From Rubripirellula sp. (GTDB lineage: Bacteria; Planctomycetota; Planctomycetia; Pirellulales; Pirellulaceae): a stretch of DNA of 34,942 bases. Below the pieces are notes generated by a model. The model searched no databases, was not told the origin of the DNA, and saw nothing but the letters and a program-made list of their open reading frames with translations. The stretch lies in contig JAPKCI010000043.1 of NCBI GenBank assembly GCA_028823035.1, positions 1 through 34,942 on the forward strand. The letters run 5' to 3'. Shown one piece after another: positions 17,410 through 25,809 of this stretch; the stretch's first letter is position 1; each line of letters starts with the position of its first letter. The position numbers and the translations under genes were made by a program.

Positions 17410-17506
17410 GGGTTTTCCGTTCGGCCTGGGTTTTCCGTTCGGCCTGGGTTTTCCGTTCGGCCTGGGTTTTCCGTTCAGCCTGGGTTCCAGTCAGCCTGGG
17501 TTCCAG
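17410..17506. repeat. 18-bp array inside the sulfatase pseudogene
   Basis: Four copies of GGGTTTTCCGTTCGGCCT (17410-17427, 17428-17445, 17446-17463, 17464-17481; the last with one change) are followed by a 16-bp variant GGGTTCCAGTCAGCCT (17482-17497) and a partial copy. On the minus strand the edge copies are continuous with sulfatase codons on both sides (TGMGWNPG before, NPAG after), so the unit seems to be duplicated gene sequence. Confidence 0.93.
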
Positions 17507-17836
17507 CCCATTCCTGTGTAACCCGTCACCTAGCCAATGTCCTTCAACATGGACGTATACGTCACGAAACGAGCGGGCAGTGTACTGTGGATGTTTCCCG
17601 CTTCCGCCAACCGTCAAATGTGTTGCCCTGTCAAGATCGCGGTCCGCGAAGGCCCACAGGTCGGGGCATCACAAACATCATACGTGAAACGGATTCCCTC
17701 ATCCGCAACACGATCCAACGCGGGCGTCTGAACCACCTTGTCGCCATTGCCGCCGGTGTGTGCATAACTTTGATCATCCGAAATACAAAACAGGACATTT
17801 GGACGTTCAGCCTGCGTCCTTGCCAGGGGCGCAACG

Positions 17837-17878
17837 GGCATGCACAGAATCGCGGCCGGCATGCACAGAATCGCGGAC
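17837..17878. repeat. 21-bp duplication in the fossil signal peptide
   Basis: GGCATGCACAGAATCGCGGCC (17837-17857) is followed by a copy at 17858-17878 with one change. On the minus strand it duplicates seven codons (A-I-L-C-M-P-x) of the sulfatase signal-like region without changing frame. Confidence 0.92.
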
Positions 17879-18039
17879 ATGTAGGAACAGCCTACGACCG
17901 CGAAACGCGGCGGACGAATCAACGCAACACTCGGCGTTGAATCGATGGTCAAGACAACTCCCAACGGCCCCGGTGCTGCGGCACACGGTTGGCTGGCCGT
18001 AAAAGACAGCAGCGACACAGCAGATTCCATCGTGTCAGC

Positions 18040-18320
18040 ACGATAAGCCGTTCGCTGCAAACGATGCACCTCTCCCCACGGCTTGCGCCCGTCGCCATGC
18101 AGTTCTTTCAATTGCCGGGCGACCTTGCCAAGAGCAAGCAACTGTTTTTGACCATCGCCCTCGTCTTCTTTCAGATTACGAAATCCCCTACCACTCTTCG
18201 TACCAAGCAATGCACAGCAGGTCAGTCGTTGAGCCCTTGTCGGCATTTCCGTCCCACGCTACCAGGGCATCGACATAGGCCTGCAACTTTGCTGCTGTCT
18301 GAGGACCTCGCCTTGACTCA
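18040..18320 (-). pseudogene. Fragment of a penicillin acylase family (Ntn hydrolase) gene
   Basis: Two minus-strand frames together read like the C-terminal part of a penicillin/acyl-homoserine-lactone acylase beta subunit: AAKLQAYVDALVAWDGNADK with STTDLLCIAWYEEW at about 18315-18190, then, after a stop and a frameshift, LKEDEGDGQKQLLALGKVAR and GDGRKPWGEVHRLQR at about 18180-18045. The P-W-G-E-V-H-R motif is a family landmark. The Ntn nucleophile region and everything upstream are missing, and the expected sequence after VHRLQR is not found. The fragment abuts the sulfatase fossil. Amide hydrolysis would have been the ancestral activity. Assignment rests on motif memory, so it is moderate. 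Confidence 0.5.
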
Positions 18321-18408
18321 TCGAAACCGGTTCCAAGTCAACCGAGATTGTCAGGCAAACGATCACCCGGCCCAGATGCCGATCAGATCCAATCGCTACC
18401 CACCGTGA

Positions 18409-19260
18409 TCATTTGAGCGATTGGATTGGTTTCAAGAGGCTTCGGTAATTGGCCCCCAAAATATCTTTTTTCTCTTTCTCGCCAATTTTGGCAGTGGTCA
18501 CCTTTGACAGTTCCGTCCCCAGAGACCGCGAGGGCAGATGGCTTCCAAACACAATCCGTTCCGAACCGATTTCACGAATGGCCATTTCTATAAAACCGGC
18601 TGTGGCATCAAAACCGGACGTTTCAATCAACACATTCGAGGACTGTCGAACCGCACGGATACCACGTTCCCATTCCCCACCTGCGTGGGCACAGATAAAG
18701 CGTTGCCTGGGAAATTTCGCTGCCAGCGTCGCCAATTCCGCGGGTGTCGATTCATGAGGGGCACGCTTGCCACCAGTCTTGAACCACGTGTGTTGCATGA
18801 TCACACCTTTCAATTCTGACACACGTTCCACCAGTGTTGCAACATTGGGATCCAGACAGTTGGCTGCCCCCGGCCCACTACCCGGAAAATAAACACCCAA
18901 CATTGGGCCATCACGCAACCAGCGATCCAAGGCTGTCAGCGAACCGGAAACATCATTCGCATTGAGTTGAATCATCCCCAACAACTGGTCGGGCCAGCGG
19001 TTAAGCGGTTCCAATACCAATTCCGGCTTGGCACGCAGTAAGTCTTCCAATGAACGATCAGTCGTTGTACCAATCCCAACGTGAGCAAAGTAACAAAGCT
19101 TTTCAAAATGCCCCGTTTCAATCGCAGGCATTGCCCGCTGAATGTCAGCTATCAAGCGACTGCTACCGTCGGCTCCTGGATTGGAAAAAGACGGCGTGAA
19201 ATACGAATCCCAGATTCGATATTGTTTTAACGTTTCAGCAGCGGGCAATCCAAAACTCAT
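18409..19260 (-). CDS. Amidohydrolase-fold protein, atypical metal site (operon gene 4)
   Basis: 283 residues. The ATG at 19258-19260 lies 5 bp after the stop of the preceding amidohydrolase gene, with AGG 8-9 nt upstream, so translation is coupled. The TIM-barrel pattern of the amidohydrolase_2 group is seen in MLGVYFPGSGPGAANCLDPN, GVIMQHTWFKTGGKR, RQRFICAHAGGEWERGIRAV and SERIVFGSHLPSRSLGTELS. The first strand reads IWDSYFTPS, where many metal-dependent members have D-x-H-x-H, and the last metal position reads G-S-H in place of G-T/S-D. There is no signal peptide, although the neighbours are exported. Substrate unknown; it may be a divergent decarboxylase- or hydrolase-like enzyme or a non-catalytic partner. 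Confidence 0.82.
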   Translation of the reverse strand: MSFGLPAAETLKQYRIWDSYFTPSFSNPGADGSSRLIADIQRAMPAIETGHFEKLCYFAHVGIGTTTDRSLEDLLRAKPELVLEPLNRWPDQLLGMIQLNANDVSGSLTALDRWLRDGPMLGVYFPGSGPGAANCLDPNVATLVERVSELKGVIMQHTWFKTGGKRAPHESTPAELATLAAKFPRQRFICAHAGGEWERGIRAVRQSSNVLIETSGFDATAGFIEMAIREIGSERIVFGSHLPSRSLGTELSKVTTAKIGEKEKKDILGANYRSLLKPIQSLK

Positions 19261-19265
19261 TTACA

Positions 19266-20162
19266 TTACCTGCCACTGTCCGTTGGTGGTGAAACGGACA
19301 CACGACGAAAGTGGTCCGGGTTTTCCTGCATGATTGCTTTGACGATCGAAGTGTCCAAGTGTGATTCAACCATACGAATGCAGGCTGCCTCAGGGATCAG
19401 GAACGGCGCATGAGATCCATACAAAACGCGATCGTCACCCACAGCGCGAACCAGATCTGCAACTCCATCAGTTCCATCGACTCTGGACGTGTCAAACACG
19501 ACGCGTGGAATTGCAGCGAACTTTGATTTTTCTGCAGCCCCCGGACGACTATTCAGAATTTGAACTCTCGCCTTGGGAATTTGCTGCATCCAATGTTTCA
19601 ATGGTCCTGGATCGACCTCCGGCACTCTCATCAGCGGGGACTGCGTGCGTGTGTCTTCCATGGCAACAGCGATCTGCACAAAACCTTCCTGCCCCGATAC
19701 TTCAGCAAGCAATTCTCCGAACAACGGATCATTCAGTGCATATCCGTGATAGCCCGGATACAACCGAACTCCCGGCATCTGAAAGGTTCCCAGGCATCGC
19801 TGCACGTCCTGCCTCCACCCCGGCAGCGTCGGGTTGATCACACCGATCGGAACCAGTTCGGGACGGTTCTGACAGGCTTTCAACAACCTTTCATTGACAC
19901 TGCTCAGGTCACGGTGAAGCAGGCCTTCAAAACTACCCGCCCACGCCTGCGTGATCCTCAATTCTTTAAGCTTGTCGCACAGGCCATCGACCTCATCCAA
20001 GGGGAGTCGCCGAAAAGGCCATTGAAACAAACTGACATTGGTATCGATGATTCTGGATGGCATCGGGATCGCCGCCACTGACTGGCCCGCGTTGGCGGCC
20101 AGCACCGAACCGGCCCCCATCGTCATGACGCCGTGAATCAAGTCCCGTCGGTGAAATACCAC
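19266..20162 (-). CDS. Amidohydrolase-fold protein with Tat-like signal (operon gene 3)
   Basis: 298 residues. The start is GTG at 20160-20162, supported by GAGGAG about 6-7 nt upstream, inside the 17-bp gap after DUF1501. MVFHRRDLIHGVMTMGAGSV is a Tat-like signal. The barrel begins RIIDTNVSLFQWPFRRLPLD; the canonical H-x-H metal motif is replaced by N-x-S. Further landmarks are TQAWAGSFEGLLHRDLSSVN, VPIGVINPTLPGW, GVRLYPGYHGYALNDPLFGE, VQIAVAMEDTRTQSP and RVLYGSHAPFLIPEA. The last has His where the catalytic Asp usually sits. The protein is clearly homologous to the amidohydrolase_2 (COG2159) superfamily. Its reaction is unknown; position in the DUF1553/DUF1501 operon suggests action in the same exported pathway. 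Confidence 0.87.
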   Translation of the reverse strand: MVFHRRDLIHGVMTMGAGSVLAANAGQSVAAIPMPSRIIDTNVSLFQWPFRRLPLDEVDGLCDKLKELRITQAWAGSFEGLLHRDLSSVNERLLKACQNRPELVPIGVINPTLPGWRQDVQRCLGTFQMPGVRLYPGYHGYALNDPLFGELLAEVSGQEGFVQIAVAMEDTRTQSPLMRVPEVDPGPLKHWMQQIPKARVQILNSRPGAAEKSKFAAIPRVVFDTSRVDGTDGVADLVRAVGDDRVLYGSHAPFLIPEAACIRMVESHLDTSIVKAIMQENPDHFRRVSVSPPTDSGR

Positions 20163-20179
20163 AAATCGCTCCTCAAAAA

Positions 20180-21682
20180 CTAACCAAGGATTCCACGGAC
20201 AACCTTGGGGACTTCGACTCCCGTCAGTCTCTCTTCAAGCCCACTGCGGCGATAGAACAACTTTTGATGATGGAGCCCCATCAGATGGAGAATGGTGGCA
20301 TGAAAGTCGTGAACACTGACGGGGTCCTCGACAACCTTGTGCCCAAACTCATCAGTCTTGCCATAGGTCAAGCCACCCTTGACCCCACCACCAGCCATCC
20401 ATGAGGTAAAGGCTTGCATATTGTGATCACGTCCAGTGTAAACATCGCCTGACCTTTGCGAGGTTGGCGTGCGTCCGAACTCTCCGCCCCAGATCACCAG
20501 CGTCGAATCCAGCAACCCCATACGTTTCAGATCTCTGAGCAATCCTGCCACCGGTTTGTCAGTCCGCGTGCAAACCTCGCGGTGGTTTGCCGCGAGGTCA
20601 ACGTGACTGTCCCACGGCTGTTCCTCGAGGAAAATTTGCACAAATCGCACGCCTCGCTCAACCAGTCGTCGAGCCAACAGACAGCGCCTTGCGTAGGAGT
20701 CTGTGTGGGGTTCCCCCACACCGTACATCGCCAGAGTTTCGGCACTCTCGCGATTCAAGTCCAAAGCTTCGTGGGCGGTCAATTGCATCCGTGCTGCCAG
20801 CCCATAGGACGCGATACGTGCATCGAGATCGGCACGATGTGGTCGCTTGGAACGATGGAGTTCGTCAAGTTGCTTCAGCATTTCTCTCGCTGTCGCAGAA
20901 ACGGCCGAAGGCTGCTCGTATTGCTTCTGAAGATTCAAGATGGGAGAACCGGTCGGTCTGAACGGTGTTCCCTGATAAACCGGTGGCAGAAACCCGGACG
21001 TCCAATTTCGCGTACCGTTTTTGGGTAATCCAAGAGGGTCTCCCAGTACGACGTAGGCTGGCAGGTTCTGGTTTTCCGAGCCGAGTCCATAGGTGGCCCA
21101 AGCACCTAGAGTCGGATAGCCCATGAACAGCCTGCCACTGTGAATCTTGTAGAGGGCGTTATCATGGTTGGGATGATCAGTCCACATTGAATTGATCAAA
21201 CAAATGTCATCGGCAACCTGTGACGTGCAGGGAAGCGGATCGGCCATCCACATTCCTGATTCACCATGACGGGCAATCGGGTACTGTCCTCCCATCATCA
21301 CGCCGATATCAGTGACGCTGGTATTGCCGATTTCCTCGACGCTTCCCGGATAAGGTTTGCCATCCATTTTTGCCAAGGCCGGCTTGGGATCAAAGAGATC
21401 CATCTGGCTGGGGCCACCATTCATGAACAACTGAATGACAGAAGTTGCCTTGGCGGGGTGGTGAACCGGTTTCGCATCAAGGTTGTAAGTTGAGATACGG
21501 CCAGCATCGGACAATTCGTTTTGAGGCGACGATTCGCTTTCCGAAGCCGCCTGTTCCAACGGCAGTTCACCGCCAAACAGGTCGTCCGTCAGCAACTGCA
21601 ACAGCGCTGCACCGAACAAACCATCGCCTGCTCGCGAAAAGAAGTCACGTCGGGAAGTACCTTTGATTGAGGACAAGTTCAT
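20180..21682 (-). CDS. DUF1501 protein, Tat-type export signal (operon gene 2)
   Basis: 500 residues. The start ATG (21680-21682) directly abuts the stop of the DUF1553 gene, so the two are translationally coupled. The N-terminus contains SRRDFFSRAGDGLFGAALLQ, a good Tat motif, followed by an acidic/polar linker to about residue 75. DUF1501 landmarks: VIQLFMNGGPSQMDLFDPKP, PTLGAWATYGLGSENQNLPA, CLLARRLVERGVRFVQIF, LDSTLVIWGGEFGRTPTSQ, GRDHNMQAFTSWMAGGGVKG and DFHATILHLMGL. It is a paralogue of the protein at 733-2103, with a longer N-terminal linker. Family fold is alkaline-phosphatase/sulfatase-like; activity not established. Confidence 0.94.
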   Translation of the reverse strand: MNLSSIKGTSRRDFFSRAGDGLFGAALLQLLTDDLFGGELPLEQAASESESSPQNELSDAGRISTYNLDAKPVHHPAKATSVIQLFMNGGPSQMDLFDPKPALAKMDGKPYPGSVEEIGNTSVTDIGVMMGGQYPIARHGESGMWMADPLPCTSQVADDICLINSMWTDHPNHDNALYKIHSGRLFMGYPTLGAWATYGLGSENQNLPAYVVLGDPLGLPKNGTRNWTSGFLPPVYQGTPFRPTGSPILNLQKQYEQPSAVSATAREMLKQLDELHRSKRPHRADLDARIASYGLAARMQLTAHEALDLNRESAETLAMYGVGEPHTDSYARRCLLARRLVERGVRFVQIFLEEQPWDSHVDLAANHREVCTRTDKPVAGLLRDLKRMGLLDSTLVIWGGEFGRTPTSQRSGDVYTGRDHNMQAFTSWMAGGGVKGGLTYGKTDEFGHKVVEDPVSVHDFHATILHLMGLHHQKLFYRRSGLEERLTGVEVPKVVRGILG

Positions 21683-24556
21683 TCAATCCACGTAAATGAA
21701 GGATGCGGAATTGAAGACCATGTGACAATAAGTTCCTAGAGCTTCGGTTGTCTTACCCTGCCAGACTAATTCCAGCTTATTCAGCATCCCGGTTCCGATT
21801 GCAAGTTCCTGTTCACTGGGGACACGACTCAGGGCCAGTCGCTGAACAAGATCGACTCGCGTGCGGTGGTCATCGACCAGGCCCTGACTGTCAATCATAG
21901 CCAGTATACGGCCCGCAAACGCTTCAGCCAAATCATGCACATGACTGTCGTTCATCAGCATCAATGCTTGCGGTGAAACAGTAGAGACGGCACGATCAAT
22001 GCAGTTTGGCCCCATTTGCGGATAATCGAATGTATCCATCATCGTCGGAATTTCGGTGCGGCGATACTGCAGGTAAACACTCCGCCGCCAACCACCTCCG
22101 CGAGTTGGATAAACACTCACCAGTCCATCACGATTCACCGACACAGCATCCGGTATACCGCCTGGAACCGCGGCCAGATTACCGGAAATCAGCAGCAACG
22201 AGTCACGCAATGCTTCCGCGTCCAATCGTTGCAACGGCATGTGTGCAAGCAGACGATTCTGCGGGTCAATCCGTTGATGTTCGTCAGTCACTCGACTGGA
22301 CTGCCGATAGGTCCTGGAATTCATCATCAACCGATGCATCGCCTTGATGCTCCAATCACTCTGGATGAATTTTAACGCCAGCCAATCGAGCAGTTCCGGA
22401 TGGGAAGGTGGATCAACCTGCCTGCCAAAGTTACCGAGTTCGGTTGCCAACCCCGCTCCAAAGTGTCGGGAAAAAATGCGGTTCACCATCACCCTTGCCG
22501 TCAGGGGATGATCGGATTGCGTCAGCCAACGGGCAAACGCCAGACGGCGTCCCGTCTTGGTCCGCCCACCGGATTGCTCAGCCAACGCGGCAGGGGCAAC
22601 TTCAAACGGGGTCTTGCCGTCAGTCAACACGGCGGGGACGCCCGGACCAACAAGCCGCCCCGGCTTATCATGTTCACCTCGACGCAGAATGTAGGTGGGG
22701 GATGGTCGCCCCATATCCCACAGGGCGCGAATGGTAAGAGGTGCAACCATCTGCTGACGCATTTCATGCAGATTCCTATTGATCTGCTCTACTTCCATCC
22801 GCCCATGTAGTACCGACTCGGGTTGGCTGGAATCTGCCAGCAGCTCTGCTTTCTGTAACCGCTCGACAAGAATTTTTTCCGGCAGCGTGCGATTGTTATC
22901 CGCCGTCCTCAGAGCTCTGAGCGTTGTTTGATTGTCGGTGTCGGATTGCTCAGGATGATGGTGGCGCAACAGATTCAGGCGGATGTCCGTATCGATTTTC
23001 TTTTGACGGGCAAGCAACGTCTTGACCTGCTTTTCCAGCGGCGGGTTGACCTGCGCGACACGAGCACGATGCTGTTCGGTGGCGACATCCAACGTACGTT
23101 GTTTGAAACTGCTCCAGTCATGCTCATCAAACGCGCCCTGAAAAATGGCTTTCAGCCGATAGTAATCACGCTGGGGGATGGGATCGTATTTGTGCGAATG
23201 GCAGCGAGCGCATTCCATGGTCAAACCCATGATGCCTGAACTCACGACGACAAGGGCATCTCCAATGACTTTCAGCCTTTCGGGTACAAAGTTCATCGTT
23301 CTGGAACCTGTTTCGTCGATTCCCATCCTGAGAAATCCAGTGGCCACAAGATGGTCAACCATCTGATCATTCACCGTTCCCGCATTTTCAAAATCTTGCA
23401 GTTCATCCCCCGCGAGCTGCTCAATCAGGAATTGATCGTAGGGTTTGTCGTCGTTGAAAGCCCGGATCACGTAATCTCGATACTTCCATGCAACAGGCCG
23501 AATGGGGTCCGCACTGATCCCACCCTCCGAGTCGGCATAGCCAGCAAGGTCAAGCCAATAGCGTCCCCAACGTTCACCGTAATGAGGCGAAGCGAGCACA
23601 TGATCAACCATCCTGCCGTACCAGCGTGGGTCATCGCTCTGTGACCAACGATGAAGTTCATCCAGTTCGGGCGGCACACCCAACAGGTCAAAATAAACGC
23701 GACGAATCAGAGTAAAGCGATCAGCCTGATCGGACCATGCCAGCCCCGCCTCAGTCAACTGCTGACCCACAAAGTCATCCAGTGACCTGCCTGATTCCGG
23801 CCATGTGGGTGGCTGAAACGACCAATGCTCGCGGTCACTGGCACTCACCAGAGGATCTGGGCTTGTGGTAGCGACGTCCGGCTGCACGTCACCTGTGGGT
23901 GCCCCTGCTTCAATCCACTCCCTCAGTACTTTGACCTCAGCCGAGGCAGGACGACGAACAAAGAATTTCAGCAACGACTCGCTGGGGGGACAGGCTTCCG
24001 TTTCGATGCGCTGGATCATCAGACTGGTATCAGGCTTTCCCGGGGTCAAAGCCGTTCCCTTCGTGCCTCCCCGTATCATTGCTGCACGCGTACGCAAGTC
24101 GAGCCCACCTTCCTGAAGTCTGGGACCATGGCAAGCATTGCATCGCAATAAGAGAATCGGCAGTACATCATGCTGGTTCAACTGGCGAATCTGAGCCACC
24201 TTCGCCGCCGATGGTGATCCTGCCTCTATCCATTGGCGGATCAGTTGCTGTTCCTGCTGGCTCAGCGGTGGCTCTCCCTCAGGAGGCATTTCGCCACTTT
24301 CAACCTGATGCCAAAGTGCGCTGTCGTCCAGCGAATCCGCCAGCAAAGAGTCCCCCGTCTCGCCACCATCGTGTATACCCTGCATGGATGATAGATCGAG
24401 GCCACCCTTGCGTTCCTGATCGCGGTGGCATTTCCCACACTTGGCCGCGAACAGTGGCTTGATTTTGGATTCGAAAGTCGGCCCGTCACTTTCTGCACCT
24501 GCAACGACCGTCGCTGCGAAACAGGTGAGAAAGACGAAGGCGAAACGGTATGCCAT
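21683..24556 (-). CDS. PSCyt1-DUF1549-DUF1553 protein, two c-heme motifs (operon gene 1)
   Basis: 957 residues. A cleavable signal peptide (MAYRFAFVFLTCFAATVVAG) leads into planctomycete cytochrome domains: CGKCH at residues 40-44 and CNACH at 139-143, each followed by the GGLDL motif typical of PSCyt1. DUF1549 follows (DDFVGQQLTEAGLAW, HYGERWGRYWLDLAGYADSE), then the family motif ECARCHSHKYDPIPQRDYYR. A coiled, charged linker of about residues 490-590 precedes DUF1553 (ARVMVNRIFSRHFGAGLATE, HRLMMNSRTYRQSSRV, FDYPQMGPNC). The heme sites suggest electron transfer outside the cytoplasm. It heads a four-gene operon with DUF1501 and two amidohydrolase-fold proteins. No Shine-Dalgarno or convincing promoter was seen in the 226 bp upstream. 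Confidence 0.95.
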   Translation of the reverse strand: MAYRFAFVFLTCFAATVVAGAESDGPTFESKIKPLFAAKCGKCHRDQERKGGLDLSSMQGIHDGGETGDSLLADSLDDSALWHQVESGEMPPEGEPPLSQQEQQLIRQWIEAGSPSAAKVAQIRQLNQHDVLPILLLRCNACHGPRLQEGGLDLRTRAAMIRGGTKGTALTPGKPDTSLMIQRIETEACPPSESLLKFFVRRPASAEVKVLREWIEAGAPTGDVQPDVATTSPDPLVSASDREHWSFQPPTWPESGRSLDDFVGQQLTEAGLAWSDQADRFTLIRRVYFDLLGVPPELDELHRWSQSDDPRWYGRMVDHVLASPHYGERWGRYWLDLAGYADSEGGISADPIRPVAWKYRDYVIRAFNDDKPYDQFLIEQLAGDELQDFENAGTVNDQMVDHLVATGFLRMGIDETGSRTMNFVPERLKVIGDALVVVSSGIMGLTMECARCHSHKYDPIPQRDYYRLKAIFQGAFDEHDWSSFKQRTLDVATEQHRARVAQVNPPLEKQVKTLLARQKKIDTDIRLNLLRHHHPEQSDTDNQTTLRALRTADNNRTLPEKILVERLQKAELLADSSQPESVLHGRMEVEQINRNLHEMRQQMVAPLTIRALWDMGRPSPTYILRRGEHDKPGRLVGPGVPAVLTDGKTPFEVAPAALAEQSGGRTKTGRRLAFARWLTQSDHPLTARVMVNRIFSRHFGAGLATELGNFGRQVDPPSHPELLDWLALKFIQSDWSIKAMHRLMMNSRTYRQSSRVTDEHQRIDPQNRLLAHMPLQRLDAEALRDSLLLISGNLAAVPGGIPDAVSVNRDGLVSVYPTRGGGWRRSVYLQYRRTEIPTMMDTFDYPQMGPNCIDRAVSTVSPQALMLMNDSHVHDLAEAFAGRILAMIDSQGLVDDHRTRVDLVQRLALSRVPSEQELAIGTGMLNKLELVWQGKTTEALGTYCHMVFNSASFIYVD

Positions 24557-24782
24557 GTGAAGATACTGAGGCGGGAAACAGGTAGGAGGGTCAATTCAGA
24601 ACAACCGGCAAGACCAGACCACCAAGCGGGGCCCGAATTTTGACAACCGGCATCAACCCCCATTCTAGGAACAGATCGTGAACAACACAAACTTGCACGG
24701 CTGAGAGCAGATAGCGTTCAAAAACAAGCCCAGTCGGCCTCCCCGCGGGCCTCCGTGATTTGCCACCACCCGTAAAAACCGA

Positions 24783-25320
24783 TCACTTTCCAGAATAACG
24801 CTCGGCGTACTCGGGCAATGCAGCAGCAGCATCCTCTGGAAAACGATTCACAATCATCTGCAAACGCTGCCGACGCACTGGAAATTTTTATCGAGAGGAC
24901 TGACTTCGACCTACTGCTGCGGGTCTTGCTCAAGATCGTGAAAACTTCCCTGATTATCGATAACGAACTGCCAGTCTCTGATCATGCGAACATCACCGTA
25001 CTGCGTATAGATCCAACTACGTTTCTCGAACGGGTCCTCGCTGCCACGCAGACTGGGAACAAAGCATTTGCCATCCAGAATGGTCTGTTCAGGAATTCAG
25101 GAACCTGCATGCCCGTCAGTTCCAGAAAAGTGGGATAGAAGTCGGTGAAGTCAATCAAGTCACGTGATGCTCGACCGCCCGCGGTCAGAAACGGAGCGTC
25201 GACAACAAGCGGCACATGGACACCCAGATCCACAACGCGACCTTTTCTCTTTTCGTATTCAAAATCACCCAACGTCCCAAACACGGCGGAACCGTTGTCA
25301 CACGTAAAAACAACCATGGT
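24783..25320 (-). pseudogene. Decayed sulfatase, C-terminal half
   Basis: The minus strand reads ERTMVVFTCDNGSAVFG (the D-N-G metal-site region), then GVHVPLVVDAPFLTAGGR and DLIDFTDFYPTFLELTGMQV, standard sulfatase features. After a frame change it reads WIYTQYGDVRMIRDWQFVID and HDLEQDPQQ, a TAG stop, VEVSPLDK, an apparent one-base shift in an A run, and FPVRRQRLQMIVNRFPEDAA, ending YAERYSGK and TGA at 24783-24785. The N-terminal half with the C-x-P-S-R site is absent; the upstream neighbour is a DUF1552 fragment. The subfamily differs from that of the fossil at 17150-17890, so these are probably not two halves of one gene. Confidence 0.87.
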
Positions 25321-25745
25321 TCTTTCGCACAGACTAGTCTTGGCAAGCCGACCACGCAGACGATTGGCGTCCTGTCGGACAACATCAAGAATGCTGGCAT
25401 CTTCATTCAGAAATTGACGAGCCTGCTGCTTGGTCTTGGCGGGATTATCGACAAACAGATTGGCAACACACGAACCGGATCAGACTGTGTCGGTAAACGG
25501 ATACCAGCACGGGACCACGAGAAACCTACCGAGCCAAGCAACATCGAAAAAACAGGGTAGACCGCCCGAGGTGCTCAACCAGCAACTGATCCAGAGACAA
25601 GCGACGCTGAGGGTTGTCCGTGGTGTTCTTCATCTCGACACCATTGAGAAACGTATTGGAACACCCGTGTCCGCCACCCACACCTGGATGATCCAGATTG
25701 GTAAAGGCAGTCATCTCGTCAGGATATGGTTGCAAGGATTCCAAC
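25320..25745 (-). pseudogene. Decayed DUF1552 gene, internal fragment
   Basis: One minus frame (25744-25526) reads ESLQPYPDEMTAFTNLDHPG, VGGGHGCSNTFLNGVEMKN and RLSLDQLLVEHLGRSTLFFR, matching the N-terminal third of DUF1552; compare FTVFSGLDHGTEAQGGHGG and ISVDQKAAQLVGAATRYSS in the intact protein at 28503. After a frameshift a second frame reads LFVDNPAKTKQQARQFLNED and ASILDVVRQDANRLRGRLAK, corresponding to the middle of DUF1552. The first 70 or so residues and the C-terminal half are missing. It runs directly into the sulfatase fragment at about 25320. Confidence 0.85.
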
Positions 25746-25809
25746 AGCGAAGGCAGCTAGTGGAAAAGCAGTCATCCACAAATCCTCAATTCCATACTCT
25801 TAAGATCGC

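Larger units (their letters stand above)
17150..17890 (-). pseudogene. Decayed formylglycine sulfatase, N-terminal half
   Basis: On the minus strand the remnant starts with a signal-like stretch (MSAILCMPAAILCMP), then AERPNVLFCISDDQSYAHTG, the metal-binding start of sulfatases. CDAPTCGPSRTAILTGQHI follows, with the C-x-P-S-R formylglycine site (codons at 17644-17658). Translation is then broken by in-frame stops at 17614-17616, 17530-17532 and 17491-17493, between which RLAEAGNIHSTLPARFVTYT and VTGYTGMGWNPG still read as sulfatase. The 18-bp array at 17410-17506 shifts the frame; the fold resumes with NPAGLEP, NKDYASNFADFMEQC and LEDAPFCFLLGT, another stop, SPHRG, and AAGKDPTQVVVPPCLPDHPI. 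Nothing recognisable follows, so the C-terminal half is gone. Family identity is firm; exact ends are approximate. Confidence 0.88.

Noticed and set aside
18323-18334. GAAACCGGTTCC as a third LacI operator
   Set aside because: It has one mismatch that breaks the palindrome, lies in decayed acylase sequence and is not near a promoter of an intact gene.
17150-25320. The two sulfatase fossils as the separated halves of one gene
   Set aside because: Their order on the minus strand is C-half before N-half, and motif style points to different sulfatase subfamilies; two independent losses are simpler.
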